This document shows, piece by piece, positions 44,756 to 58,084 of a DNA stretch of 64,000 nt. Every line of letters begins with the position of its first letter. The stretch's first letter is position 1. A program made the position numbers and the translations under genes. The stretch is from Fasciolopsis buskii. Lineage: Eukaryota; Platyhelminthes; Trematoda; Plagiorchiida; Fasciolidae. The notes beneath the pieces were generated by a model, which was not told where the DNA came from, searched no databases, and saw only the letters and a list, made by a program, of their open reading frames with translations. The stretch covers positions 61,534 through 125,533 of the forward strand of contig LUCM01000229.1 in the NCBI GenBank assembly GCA_008360955.1, written 5' to 3'.

Positions 44756-47615
44756 TGTGATAAAAGGACGTCTGTTCGTTACTTTGAATCTCGACTGAAG
44801 TAATGAAAGCAAATTTCCGTGTCATATTGATGAGACCTCAGTGATTCTGGTTGGAAATTAATTTAAAATTTTTCGGATATTTTACGGAAGCAAATTTCCA
44901 TTTTCTTTTATTTCCACACGTCTTTGCCATTAGGCCAATGTGACCTGAATTAACAATAATTAGTAATTTGATTTTTTGCCCATCGTTCCGATCACAGTGA
45001 TCACATTTAAGGTTTTTCACCTGGGCGATACTTAAATCGCGTTCGTCTTAAATCATTTTGGTTTAGTGGTTGATAACAGTCAATTGCTTGCTCCTAGTCT
45101 TGGAAACCAGCTGAATGACGTGCAGACAAATTGGGGTAAAATGGTATTGCGAGGGATCATTATTGGTTCGGAAGAGAAGTGCGCTGCCTGAAAGTCCAAT
45201 GTCTGAATTTCCCTGTCCAGGATTTTGCGGTATGTGCCTTATACGTCCATTCATATGCTTGCGTCGTGCGAATATGATCAAGACAGATTATCCATGCGCA
45301 CAAGGGTGTTACATGCTATCGGCTACTGTGACCGAATCAGTTCGACGAAGTACGCGAACGATGAAATTTCAATTTTGTTCGTCGAATATCGTCGAATGAC
45401 CGCACGTGATGAAAGGTTGCAAACTCAGTTGTTCCAAGGACTGCGCATACAATGGTTAAGGTGGAGTCAAATAATTTCTATGGTTTATCTTTTGTTAATA
45501 ACTCCGATCTGCGGGTTTCAGATTTTCCCAAACCGAATTGCACCGGGTAGAATTGTCACCAGTAGCATGATTTCGAGCGTTACCTGTGAGATCAGAGGAA
45601 GGTAGACATAGGGACTTTGGTACATCAGTGGGACTACTGGTAGTGTCAAGGTAAGTGGTAGTGGCTATTCGCATGTTAGGATATGCCCGGGATGTGGCGT
45701 GCAAATCAGGGCGTTTCACCAATCCCTTCTTAACCGTGGAATCGGCTTCACTCAGAGTAACCTGATTGTGGATTTGGCTTCTTCAGTTATATGGGAAGAA
45801 TTTAGAAATCTGTTAGATGTGCTTCGTCTGATATAGACTGTAAAGTAGACCTTGGCAGAAAAATACAGCTGCAAGCATGAGATTTACAGGAATGGTTTAT
45901 GGAAAGTTAATCTGGCAATCGGGTGCACGCCATCAGCGTTAAACTTGCTTAATCACTACTTCGAGCAAGGTGGACTTCCGGTCATAGAAATACTATAGTC
46001 TTCTTGGATTTCGCATTCCTCAAATGGATCCTCTGTACCAGAACCGATGACGTAAAAAATATTCTTGCTCATGGCGTCAGCTCCCAAACTATGGGAAGCG
46101 ATCTATACTCTCCAAACCTGGCTATAAGTTTAGTAACGAATTTCTTAATTTGATTGTCATATCGTTTGTCTTGCTATATCAATGGCCATCTCAATCGTGA
46201 CAGCTTGGTACAGCTGTTTTACTTATGCAAGAAGTCAGTCGCAGTGCACACCCGCGGACCTCGAATCCCAAGACAAAACACTGTAAGTCAAACGTCTTAA
46301 TGGCTCACTTAACCGAGGTGGTTTTCGGTGGTTTAGAGAATATCAGCACCACATGATAGGGCACTCGTGCCCGCAACTGGATTTCGCATACCGTATACAA
46401 TTACTTACGAAATTGTTTTCCTCATGATGCACGAATTCGGCATTCGGTGTGAAGACAAACATGCATATGGAGGTTCGACGATTCATAAATTCGGTTAGTA
46501 GAGAGTTCTATGCCACATAACCCGTGCTGAGCAAAAGGATGAACTGAAAATTCGCAAAGTTGCGATCCAGGAAGAAAACTGGAATAGCGAAGCTATTGGC
46601 AGTTTATCGTTATTGATGCCCGTTAACGACTGACGATTCTAGCTTTACTCGCTTAGCCACTGGTACTTCGGTCACCACGTGTAGCTTTGGTGCCCTAATC
46701 AACTAATAAACTTAGACCTGGTAGACTAACTGAATCTCCGGTTTGCCCAACATTCATAAGTACACCCATAGCTGATCTTGGTCCGGGGTTTGAACATCAA
46801 GTATGGAATGAAATGACTCGAACCCGAGAAGGATGCTCTTCGTAGCTTATTGCATTGCATTAACCTTGCGTCAAAAAAGGTTGTGCTTATGAGCTTGCTG
46901 AAGTGTAGTATTTTGAATTGGAATTAGTGCACAGAATTCGATCAGTCACCTTGACGTGCGAGTACGAGTTACCAACACGTACTAAATTCATTTCAACCAA
47001 AGCCACGCCAACTGAATCAACAAGATCACATCAGAACAGAAACCTCATGGATTTATATACAAGGTTGGGAATATTCCGATTGGCGGATTCCAATCCATCC
47101 AACCACCTTCGTGGAATGTTCGAATTTCACGACCATTTGTCCTTACGATTCTCAATGTCTGCTTGTCGACGCAGACCAGCGTGAAGCTATGGCGGACTGT
47201 ACCATGTGACTTGCAAGGCGAGAGCAGGATACAGGATGATTAAATGAATGGTGTGATTGGTCTTGAAAGAAGGCTGAGACAAGACTCCGGTTTGTTAGGA
47301 TACGTCATAATTGAGGGATAGTGGAATTCCCAAAGATATTGAATAGGATGGGTGAAGAGTGAAAGAGTGAACTTGCGGAAACATATGAGTCACTGTTACG
47401 GATTATAGAGCGATTAATTAGCTGTATGTGAAATTATCTTATGTGCAAGTATTCCACATAAAAATGTTGATCATACAATTTCATGTAAAATAGTTCTTGC
47501 GATATGAATGACATGTGACTCATAGTTCCCAAGTCCCGACAAAGGACTTTGAGCTTTATCCACCAGCGAACGTGCAAAAATAATAGCCAATTGATATAGG
47601 ACGGAGGGAACTCAC
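44756..47615. other. Unassigned stretch of about 2.9 kb
   Basis: The open segments at 45115-45605 (two overlapping plus frames of 94 and 126 codons) and 46918-47184 are not recognised. No repeat from the known families was found. Confidence 0.3.
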
Positions 47616-47753
47616 CAGTCCACGAAATGGGTGATGATACTTTGTTTTACTTTGAACTGTCATTACTAGTTCTCGAAGTTTCTTGGCACACATCGGAACA
47701 CGGCCTTTTAGTAGTTCACAGAACCAACCAAAAAGGACCTGATCGGCAGCCAT
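47616..47753 (-). CDS. Candidate first coding exon, unknown protein
   Basis: On the minus strand, an ATG in a fair context (purine at -3, G at +4) opens 46 codons and ends at a GTGAGT donor in phase 0. It reads MAADQVLFGWFCELLKGRVP, then CAKKLRELVMTVQSK. I do not recognise it. A different upstream frame starting with MSWVEEFHNFYENSSSVHDI overlaps its 5' side, so the true start and even the coding status are uncertain. Confidence 0.28.
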
Positions 47754-48189
47754 GCCGGAAAAAAGAGATCAGAAATCGGAAGTGTTTGGGTAAGTTGTGA
47801 TTTAGACCGGCGCGAGGCAAAATATCGTGAACAGAAGATGAGTTTTCGTAAAAGTTATGAAATTCTTCAACCCAACTCATACCTGAAACAAAGCAGTACC
47901 GTGCGTACATTAAAACAATTGGTAAAGCAAACTGACTGATAAGTCACTGTTATATAGGGAAAAACAAAAATGCAGGTATAACAGCAATCTGAGGCAGTCA
48001 TTATTTGTTAAGCAACTGTTCTGACGTTTTATGACCCAGTCGTGTTTGATTCATTCTTTTAGTAGCATACTGTGATACCTAAACTGATAATTATCGGGGG
48101 ATAACAAAATATTTCCAGTTTGCAAATTAAGACAGATAGTGTAATAGAATCAAATAGCCGAAATTAGTTTGAAAAATCACATCTCACAG

Positions 48190-48303
48190 ATTTCGCTCGT
48201 GCATCCGTTGGTGAAGAGCCGGGTTTGGGACAGCATTCGAAACAGGGACTGCTAGATTTATACTCAGTTCCAAATGAATCCCCAGCAGAGTTCGTGCATG
48301 AAA
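48190..48303 (+). CDS. Candidate internal exon, unknown protein
   Basis: A CATCTCACAG acceptor is followed by 114 open bases and a GTAAGC donor. The open frame reads FARASVGEEPGLGQHSKQGL, then LDLYSVPNESPAEFVHE. The composition is protein-like and the two other frames are worse. No partner exon or family was identified. A separate ATG frame (48225-48437) reads through the donor. Confidence 0.3.
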
Positions 48304-50233
48304 GTAAGCGTCTATACACAATAGGTTCTGTTAGTCTTCGAGTGGAGGAAGAATCTGTTGATATTGTTTCGGTGACCTTTAATAAATGGCTGCTAATCTT
48401 TAAGGTTACGTCCGGAAGGCTTTCCGATGATTGCTAAAAAGCAGAACAGCATTGATTGGATCAATATTAAAAAGGTTGTCATACGGATTAATTTTGGTGT
48501 ACAGTAATAAAGAGGTCAAAAAATTTCGACACCAGTAACTTATAGCCGCTGGATTCTAAATTATCCTCTCTAGCGAGAAACGAGCATGAATGAGTACCAG
48601 CCATCGAAAAGGCTAGCAGAACATCGAACCGGGTAACCCCTCCAAAGTCCAAACTTCATTCTACCAATCGCTTGACTGCCATTTATCAACATTAAAGCAC
48701 CGAAACACAAATACAGCTTTATTGAGGCATTAAAATTCATTCGAAACAATAGGTATGGGTGACTAGCCCATCAATTTATCACAACACAGTCTCATCAAAA
48801 GTGTTCCGTCTGCTTGTCCAGGCTAATCTCCCATGTAGTCAATATTCATCTATACGACTGATGCCTCAACTGAGGTTTTAGTGCCAAGTTCCTTTGGGAA
48901 GTATGTCATTGACGAGATGCTTGTACGGAAAACCACTGGGTATGCAAGTTGGCTGAGCGGCCATCATCATTTCCGGGTAATTTTGGTACTTTCAACCATT
49001 TGAGGTGTAATTTGCTAATTTCATCCCGAAGTATTCCGGTGTTTTTAGTCGTTCAACCAGCCGTGTGGATCACATCCGGTTTCATTAAGATACATAGATT
49101 ATGCAATATGCTATTGAACTGATAAACTAGGCATAGCCAAACTGTCCATCCTCAAAAAAGACTTGACACAGAGATCTAAAATGGTGTGTTTCTCTTGTGA
49201 TCGCTGGGGGGGGGTACGGATTGGCCGAGAACAGGATGCTTCACCCTGATATCATGTATTCAAGTATCAAACGTAACCGCCCCACAATGTGCTAAATTTA
49301 TGTCCCATGTAGCCGCCAAGATTTTGTTTACCTGCATCGTTTTTCACCAACTTATCGACTTTCACGAATTGTAAACTGAAGTTTGACGTAACATTTACCG
49401 TAGCCATAAATAGAGCAGATATTTTTAAAGAATTTACTAATTTCCTATCCACTGTCACAGTGGTGCGATAAGGTTCCAAACCTAATTTAGTTTATGCGAG
49501 TAAGAAACCCATCTGTTTGTGGTTTACTGGACGGAGCTGCGTGCCTTGTGACGTCAACTGCATTACTCAATCACACGTAGAATGACAAAAAGTAATGGTC
49601 GTCTCACGTGGAACACATTTTGACGCTCGTGTGATGCACGCTTTTTCGTTTTGGGAAACGATTTTGTGACGTTCATTTGTAATCCAGGGCAACGTATCCA
49701 TATACTATGATAAAAAAATAGGTACATCAAATGCATAAACTGATAAATTTTTGCATCATGAATAGCGAGTAAAACTACCATTTTCCTAAAGGTAACGTGC
49801 GAATTGAATCAAACTTAGGAGATTACAATAATCCCAAGAATTTTCTTGACACCTGATTATGTTCCTGGAACGACTTTATGTATGATACAATTTTGTTCTG
49901 GGATTTTTATTCAATCGATGCATGCATATGAATACAGATAGTTGAAAATTTGTCACACTCATAATTCCTTACCTCGGCTGCTTGAACAATCGGAGTAGGT
50001 AACTGGTACCCTTGGAGTACATGGCTAATAATAATCGGGTACATTTCTAATTAGTCACTGATTTCAACTGCTTCTGACTGAAACTGGGCAAAAACCCCGG
50101 TTTTATTAGGCTTCAGATGAAATCGGCAATCTGTTAGCCACCAGCTGTAGTCGTTTAGGCTTGACTCACAAAATTTAGCAATACCGTTACAAGCAAGTCA
50201 GGAAGAATATTACTGGTTTTTTTCTGAAATTAG
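48304..50233. other. Unassigned stretch of about 1.9 kb
   Basis: Minus ORFs at 49479-49267 and 49781-49563 are open but unnamed. The former has a QFVKVDKLVKNDA segment followed by GTAAAC, which could be an exon end. Nothing else was identified. Confidence 0.3.
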
Positions 50234-50460
50234 AGGAAATTTTCGAGTTGTTTCCACCTAACGCTGGTATTCCAAAATTGGATTACCAAACGAGGTTTGA
50301 CAGTCCTAATCTCTCAGATGACACCTGTGCCAGTTTCAAACGTTGCAACATCGACATAACAATGACTGACATTGGGTTGTGTTTAGCATTACCCACGACC
50401 ACTCGAATTGTTGACCTACTTGAACGGACTCCGCTGTATCCGGGGCCTACGGGACGGTAG
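50234..50460 (+). CDS. Candidate terminal exon, unknown protein
   Basis: A GGTTTTTTTCTGAAATTAG acceptor-like site precedes an open frame ending in TAG at 50458-50460. It reads EIFELFPPNAGIPKLDYQTR, then DDTCASFKRCNIDITMTDIG and TRIVDLLERTPLYPG. Balanced amino acid composition suggests coding, but I do not recognise a family and no partner exon was found. Confidence 0.27.
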
Positions 50461-53400
50461 CCTCACATTCCTTCGTGATATTCATGTCTGGTTGATTTCT
50501 AGACCAGTCACCTACAGTATTTACACTGTTCAACTAGGTTTTCACACATTAATTGCGATTATTACTGCTATTTAGAGCTTTGTCAGTGATTTTGATTATT
50601 TAATTCCCTGATCCATTATTGCAAAACGAAGCTCTATCGATGAGGTAAATTAAATATTAGGATGTTAAGTTAGGAAGCAGTCGCACAGTTTACGTCCGTT
50701 CATGTCGGTAACGGCTACCATCAGCCTTTTTAATCTCTTCATGACAGACGACGAGGTGAACTGCATTTAGTGACACCAGTTTACACTTTCATGGCTAATT
50801 TTCGAAGGTGTTCTCCAGTTGGCGATAAACAAACTCTGCAAATACTTCATAAAACCAAGTCGATTAATTTGTATCGGGAACTATTTGTCTCTCAACGGGT
50901 TTGTCAAGAGACATCCACGTTCAGCTTACCACTCACAAACCTTGTAAGGCATCACCAGCGATGCGTTTTATTGAACCCAAACTAAGACGTGACAATGGTT
51001 AGCCTTCATGATCACCTAATGATTCGTTTCATGCAGGTTGTAACAATTTTCCCTTGGTAATTTGCTGTTTAGATTGTTTGTGCTCAGTTCATCATGATGA
51101 GCTTCCAAGGATCAGGCTGGGAAGCACTTACACCTACCGAATACCTCAAAGATCGTGCAATTCTTCCCAGAACTCACGCTTATTCGTTGTGCAGAATCCA
51201 CCAGGCTTTTCATTATCTCAGACTTACGATCGGCCTTGTGACTGACAGCGTGAACTGGGGATTTTCGTTTATCTTGCCATAAGGATGACAAATTCACAGG
51301 CACTGTAGCTGTCATGTTTTTAAAGTACATTGTAGTTTGCTTGGACAGAATTATTTCTCCACGATAAAGAATGGCCTGCACAGCAAGCAAAGGATTAAAT
51401 AGGACCGACAGAAGACAGGGACTGCGGAATGCAAAACTTTATTTTGAATCGCCATAGTTGGAAACATAAAACACGTGAATTAAAGTTGAAACGAAGCACA
51501 AAGGAATAAATTGAAAGCAAGAAGCATAGATAGAATGAATTAACGGGTCAACGAAAGCCGATTGGTTAACACCAAGCCAGATATGTATTGTGGGTGAACA
51601 GATTCTTTGTGCCTAATGGCCGTTTCAGTCATTTAGTCGATAAGCACTCAGAAATGATGTTTTGATCCACAAAAACGGATGTCACGGCTGCTCTGACTTC
51701 CATTCATCAATCGACAATTGCTTCTATTTACCGTGCCCGCCAGCTCTAGTGAGAACACCCAAGGTGAGTGGACAGAAAGTTCGCTCATTAGACCGAAACA
51801 AGTAAATCAAATTGGTTTTCTCTGGTCAGCATCCAGTGATCGATCAGTCGGATAGTTAATTCCATCTGAACGTTAGTAACTGACCTTACCATGCAGCACC
51901 TTGGCTCAGTTTACCGAGTGACATAACCTGAGCGATGTAGCTTCATTTGGGCTGATCTTGGACTAAGACCTCGGATATTACTGTTCAACATCCACCGTAC
52001 TCACAAAGGGCCTAGGGTCCCGGGTTCCGGGTTCATGAGTTTTATTGAAACGTTTGACTTTGGAGGAGTCTTGTGAGCGAATGTTATTAGGTATTCTGTC
52101 ATCCACGAGACTGAGTTCCTCATATGTGCGTCCTATTCGAATAAAATACTCGTTTTCATGAAATAATTTACCATGTAATATCAACGCTCAACCCTTCAAC
52201 TAAGAAACCATGGAAGCACTGTACAACTATTTCATCCTTGTAAGGAATCACCAGCAGTGCGTATCCATCGCACTTGAACTGGAACGCGAACCCGGGACAA
52301 ACGATTTTGAATGGAACTCTTTAGCTATTGCGCTGCCGGGCTGGCTTTCAACGGTTTATTCAATTTCACCACATGATGGCGTTGCACCTACCCGTCAATG
52401 ATTCGCACGGTCACTGGCCACTTGCGCACGGAAATCAGGTCCTACTGATAGATGATTTCTCTACAGGTAGCCTAAATTCGGCGAAGGCTTGGAATATCAC
52501 TTACAGAGCTTGGCTACTTGATATGTGGTCCAAGTAGGTAACGGTAGATATGAACTGCTCCTAATTCCTGACAAAGATGAACTAGATGTACACTGCCGCC
52601 ATGGCTTCTTAATGCCACATTGAGCTTTGATATAACATGGTGAATAATTTCATAAAAAAACTATTTATCCGTTTACATAACTACACGTCCTCTCATTCGT
52701 TAGGCGAGACACCTTTCTGTCCCGATAATGTACCTGCCTCCAGCCCCCCTGGTATCCGCAGATAAACTGGAAACTGATGTAAGACTCGGTTAGATCTACC
52801 AAACCTGTCGATCGAATTTTGAGATTCTACTCCTTAGCGATGCATAAAACGTTGACTTGAGAAACCAAGTAGGTGTGCTTTGGCGTGCACATATGATCGG
52901 GAATGAACCGGCTCAACAAATACAATGCTAGCCTGACTGCGATTCCTTTTTTTTTGTTGTGTCTAATGGCGTCGTGTTAGGTCTTCTTTTATGATTGCTA
53001 ATAAGTGTTTCAAGTATTCGTAGGTCCCGGAGGCAAGTGCTACAACCTCCTTCTATTTCTGTAACTAGCCAGTGCTACTTCTTTCCGGTACAGCAGTTCG
53101 CACATCATCAGAATGTCAAGTGAAGTGTTCTACATGCACGACTGAGAAAATGGAACAAGTCTTTGTAATTACTGATTACTTTGTTTTATTTATTCAATTC
53201 TATTGGTTCCAGGGCACTTAGTAGTTTGTGTAAAGTGTTCCGCAGTATTGATTTTCTTCCCCGAATTGATTTTAAAACCAAAATCCCGGCATGTTTTTAT
53301 TTTGACCCTCTCTTATTCCACTTCACTCCGAGCGAGGCGCACTCGTAGTCTGTCATAAAAAGCTTGGAGTTCTTGCTACTTTCGCTACCCAGGCAGCGCA

Positions 53401-53777
53401 GCATGCAGATATCTGCTGCAGCTGCCCTCCTACGATCATTTGTGAGTTCATGACGAATACTGGTTGGTTGTCCTCACTCTGAAGCTGTGACGCTTTATGT
53501 CTGACGTTTTGGAACTACATGTTGAGTAATTTCTCAAATTCGCTTGAAAAACTCCCTAAACGTTTTCGATGGTTTGTCCACGAAAGTTCAAGAAGCCAAT
53601 GAATTTTCAGCAAAGCCATTCGAAAATATCATAGAGGTTAAATTACTGATGACGTCTCTGCCAATATTCAACATAAGTTTCTTTCTGGGAATCTGTTGAA
53701 GTAATGGAAAACCTATTTACTTACACTTGTCCTCATTTCAGTCAAAAACCGTTGCATTCATCCCCTCAGCATAATAC
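50461..53777. other. Unassigned stretch of about 3.3 kb
   Basis: Short ORFs only. Two places share a CTTGTAAGGAATCACCAGCAGTGCGT-like word (50938-50968 and 52239-52264), hinting at a small dispersed repeat. GGTTCCGGGTTC near 52022 is B-box-like but isolated. Confidence 0.3.
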
Positions 53778-54099
53778 GGAATGCATTAGTCGTTACAGAT
53801 GCTACACTTACTTCTGAAAGCTTGTTGGGAATGTCCGGTAAATGCGCTCCGATTGATTAAATGCGGCACCAATGGAGGAACACTGGAGTTCTTAAAATGT
53901 CTATAGGACATTAAAAGCGAGGATGGAAGGTTCCGAGGCATGTGAAACGCATCTCGATCAAGCCTTGCGTACACAACGAGAATGATCCCAGAGAATCCTG
54001 GATAGGAATTTCCCAACGTAGATGCATATCAAACACGTGATGGATATTTCGTTTCATGACACGAAAGATGTATCGTTTATGACAGATAGAACACGGCGA

Positions 54100-54200
54100 G
54101 GGAGTTTGAAATCTTTTATTATTAAACTTGCGAAATGGCATATGAACAATAAAAAAGAGAGAAAGAACACTTAGATAGACAAAAAAGCACATTGTGTCGA
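54100..54200 (-). mobile_element. Possible CR1-type 3'-end fragment
   Basis: On the minus strand, the segment MCFFVYLSVLSLFFIVHMPF matches in pattern the 3' end of CR1 copy B (LFVYRCTFLLLLYCSCHFSW at about 11055-10990). At DNA level both share GAACAATAAA..GAGA and ACAAAAA.GCACAT. It is probably an isolated 3' fragment. Confidence 0.35.
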
Positions 54201-54934
54201 AGAATTTCCACGGAATAAAGAGTGGTCATGAGCCTGCACACGAATGCGTGCGTGCACACACAGTTCCCCATTTTCGTGCATTTTCTGACGCTCGTGGGTT
54301 ATGTGCATTTTTGCACCAACCAATTTGTCCGGACCCACCTACCACCTATGATTTAGCCTGAACTTCACTTTCATCGGACCATGTATTGTGTGCATTCATG
54401 TAGCTTTGGGATTTTCTCCCGGCTTGTTAAAGTTCTATTTCACCTGCTACATCCCGACCAATCTTGAGAAAAACTCGTCAATTCAACCGATTTCTCCTCT
54501 AATTCATTTTTTCCATGTCATATGCAATAATCGGTTCTATTCTTAATGGAATCTAACATGTTCCGAGTCACACATTCTGTTCCGTTTTAGGAAAAATCAA
54601 CGCCCAGCAAACGCGCGAATCCAGGTGCTTCTTTGTTCTAACGGAATTGCATCCATTGAAAGTCCGGTGATAGGCATGGAATTGTGTCACAAGATCTACC
54701 TGAAAACGGGGTTGATAGTCAAACGATCATGATGCGACAAATAGACACAGATTCGCATTTTGCAGTTGACGCGTTGACAAGTCTTCTTTTGGTCGTCCCA
54801 TCAGTGCGTTAGCTGGACTAAATCATTTTGTCAACGTCATTCATAAGGGTTAAATCACAACAAGCATCAACGCTGATAGAATTTCTGACGTGCGTAGACT
54901 GTTCCGATCCCAGAGATTTCGCATAGTCGGTCAA
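54201..54934. other. Unassigned stretch
   Basis: I see no ORF, exon or repeat of note in these ~700 bases. Confidence 0.35.
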
Positions 54935-55140
54935 TCGCCTGATTCGTTCAGCCTTGTCTGGCGAAGGGTGGTGAATCCCGTAAGGCGAGGCTCAGAGCTG
55001 ACGCCTAAACGGCGAAGATGCCTTGTTTCGGTCCGATGAGTCATACGACAGTGATGTCGGACCACGTCTGAGGCACGTGACTGTTCGGCAAGCCCGTTTA
55101 CGGCGAGATGAGTGACGCATGAGCTTGGAGAGGGCATCGA
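54935..55140 (-). repeat. Dispersed repeat family X, copy 2
   Basis: Reverse-complement partner of about 37205-37345 (see copy 1). On the minus strand it is open for 68 codons and Arg/His-rich (DVVRHHCRMTHRTETRHLRR). The same block is recognisable in copy 1 as SDVLRPVCHMTHGTGT. Confidence 0.45.
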
Positions 55141-55215
55141 CTAGCAGCCAGAATGCGGGGTCGATAACCGATTCTTCGCCCTACACCTAAAACAAGGAAA
55201 AAGTGGTCCAATTTC

Positions 55216-55510
55216 GTGACAAACTCAGAGACACGCGACGGTATTGATCGGAGTGCTCACCAAAGAAGAAACAATAGACCCGTTAGATTGAGGCGGTCGG
55301 CAAATGAGCGTTTACCTGAAAAGACCTGTATGAGTCGATCGTTCATGAGAAGTAAACGTAAACGGTTGCGTCAACTGGCCGAACGGCATTTTGATTGGTC
55401 TCGCTGAATTACGCAAAGGTGGGACTGAAGGCGGATCAAAATCACCGATGGAAGGCGCCAGAGTTAACGAACGTGATAAACAGACTTTGAAGCAAATCGT
55501 AGATAAGTGA
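55216..55510 (+). other. Region with coding-like frames, Arg-rich
   Basis: A 63-codon plus frame (55216-55407) is rich in Arg (HQRRNNRPVRLRRSANERLP, then RSKRKRLRQLAERHFDWSR). An overlapping frame continues as LAELRKGGTEGGSKSPMEGA and DKQTLKQIVDK to a stop near 55508. Together they look like one frameshifted coding sequence. It adjoins repeat X copy 2 and may be part of a mobile element. No family was recognised. Confidence 0.25.
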
Positions 55511-58031
55511 TGCGCAAGAGGAAACTGAATCTGCAATGCCCGAATTCTTGAAATGTTCTGTTGAAAATACTTAAAAATGTACTTCTGTAGCCCATGTTAA
55601 CCCGAGTAAATGTTTCTCACCGCTCCTCCTCCTTTTCTCATCAAAGTCGCAAAAGTATTTTTCGTGGGATACCTTTAGTCATTCTTCTTGCACGATTTCT
55701 ATCATACAGTTCGTACCTGTCAAATATCTGTTCTGAGTGTCTTTTTCCTTCCTAATTTCATTTGTTTGTCACTTCGTAGCATCTTTTCATCAACAGTACA
55801 TAAGACTCAATATCAAACTAACCTAATATGTCCGCAACCGATTGATTTGCTTTTCCGGAATTATCAGAGCCAATGAACCTAAGTAAATCACGTTTTCGTA
55901 AAATGTGTTAACTTTACCGAAACCCCACTATCCTGAATATAACTGAAATTTAGTCTACGATACTGCGTCACCAGGTTAGGAGGATATTTAAGGTAACCGC
56001 GTTGGGTAAACTGAAGTTGACGTGACTTTTATCTTATCAAACTCTACTGGAAAATGCTCACAGTTGGACGCTTATTATTCATCGATTGCCCTATGTGAAA
56101 GCAATTCCGTGAATTTAAAGGCTGCGTCTCAGATTTTCGCATATTTCGCTTTTGGTGGGACTCAAAACAACTATCATACATGGATGAAAAGCTGTGCGAC
56201 AGAGATGTGAAACTCCGAGAAAGAACCAAGTCACGTTGGAAAAATCGGCCGCTTCAAAACCTAAGAAGTTTATCTGTGGAAACTGTTCTACTGTTCACTT
56301 CGTAAGTTAGTGTTAACAACCGCATCATTTCTGTTCCCCATGCAGTCGGCAATATTATCGGGTTTGAAATTTTGTGATTGTAATGGTGTGCTAGTCTCTT
56401 TGCATTTAAATATACATTTCTGTCAACTTTCTAACCCTCTGTGAGCCTGATAACTACCGCTCATGTGCAGCTCATGTCAACTTAAGAAGCGATGAGAGTT
56501 CAGAGATGGACATCAACTCGGAACTAGACAGACGGAATTTCAAATATCAAGCGGTTTTTTGTTTAAACTAGATTCTGGCTTTGTGAAATCAAATTTAAGT
56601 ATATATCTCTCAAAGTTCGCCTCTCTTTACACCTGAAGCTGTCCAAATTGTAGGTGGCTGAATGACAACTTCCTTGATAAAGTTCGATGTGAAGTCTTTT
56701 GAAGGTCGAATGTGCTGATCTTTCAGTGTGTGTTCAAAAACTACGCATAACTAGTAAGCAGATCAAGCCATGTCCCAAAATAAAATCACAATGGCTATTG
56801 GACATAAAACGATCTTTCGTATAGTGATTCACTGATAATTTTATATCAACCTGTAAATCACAAGTGCTTGTATTTTAGATGTGAAATTATTTGTTAAATC
56901 ACGTTTGTTAGTGGATTGCAAACTTTTCAGCGGAAAAAATCTTTTTACCATTCAACTAGTAGTCTGCATTGGTTTGTATGACAGATCTGAAATGCATAGA
57001 GACAGAAACTGAATATGGCCAGAAGTCCAGCATCAACATGTGTAATTAAATTTGGATAAATGCGACGTCCGCTTCTGGGGTGCTTCGCCCGAAAAACCCT
57101 AGAAACGACTGCACTGTCAGGACTGCAGACAGGCCAAAAATCATGTTGCACTATGATAGTTTGCCGAGAATCCATGACCTTTTTCCGGAAGCAGGTCAAG
57201 GCAATAAATTGTGTACTCTGAATGAATGGTGAACAAGTATAAAACGTTCTGGGTTTCAGCTCGTATGAAACACGTATCAAAAAAGTAAAAAAAAAATGTT
57301 CACGTGACGATTTTGTTCACCAGCTGCGGTTTTCAGGGATTACATGTCATATCCCATTGGATTTATGTCCGCCTTTGACTGAAAGTACGACTGGATAATA
57401 TATAGTCGATAATAAACCTCTGCGTATAATGGATCATTTCAGGGTCAAATTTCGGTTGTTCCCACTAAACAGCCCGATACCACCAGTCCCTACCACAAGA
57501 TATTATTATTATGCTTTTGTATTGAAACTGTTCCCTAAGGTGCAATGTTTACCAAGTTTCGAACGGACCACATACTGAAGTGTCAGTTCGTTGGTGCTTC
57601 TTTTTGCTCCATGAATCTTGGCAAACTGCCGATTTGTTTTTAACTCAGTGGTTAACGAAGTTGTTTCGATTAGCCTAAGAAACAGACAACGAATTGGACC
57701 CTTTCCGACTGGATTCTCCAACTCCTTAATTGGTTTACTTCACGTTTTTTCTCTTTAGACTCTCTCTAATTTGACTCCTCCGTTCACCGGGCCATTTCTA
57801 TTCTGTTTAAGAAAAAAGTGTTTTTCTACTTTTTTCGCTGACATCCATGTTCATCTGGTATTTTGCGAGATTCTAGAAAGCATTTCATTCGTCTAACTTT
57901 GCGTCCTACGTTTTTCACTACAGTTCACAGCATTGCACCCTAGCCTTCGTATTTCGTTTCGATTTCTTTATATGAATTTCCAACAAAGAGATTTCTTTCT
58001 AAAACTTCCCCACTTGATCACCCTCTTCTAG
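55511..58031. other. Unassigned stretch of about 2.5 kb
   Basis: At 56200-56310 a plus frame reads KSAASKPKKFICGNCSTVHF, faintly like a gag zinc knuckle, and FKLDSGF near 56575 faintly like a retropepsin site. The two could mark a very old LTR element, but both matches are poor. Minus ORFs at 57280-56945 and 57721-57509 are unassigned. Confidence 0.25.
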
Positions 58032-58084
58032 CCGCGGCTCCCTTACTGGAAACGATGTACACTGTTGTTTTATCAATGAAGGAA
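58032..58084 (+). CDS. Weak candidate exon with strong splice signals
   Basis: An excellent acceptor (CCCCACTTGATCACCCTCTTCTAG) and a GTAAGT donor bound 53 bases. Two frames are open, one reading AAPLLETMYTVVLSMKE. No flanking exon was recognised, so it may be a decoy. Confidence 0.2.

Noticed and set aside
56200..56640. Possible gag zinc knuckle (FICGNCSTVHF) and retropepsin-like LDSGF.
   Set aside because: The spacing is not a proper CCHC knuckle, the frames are broken and no RT or integrase motif follows.
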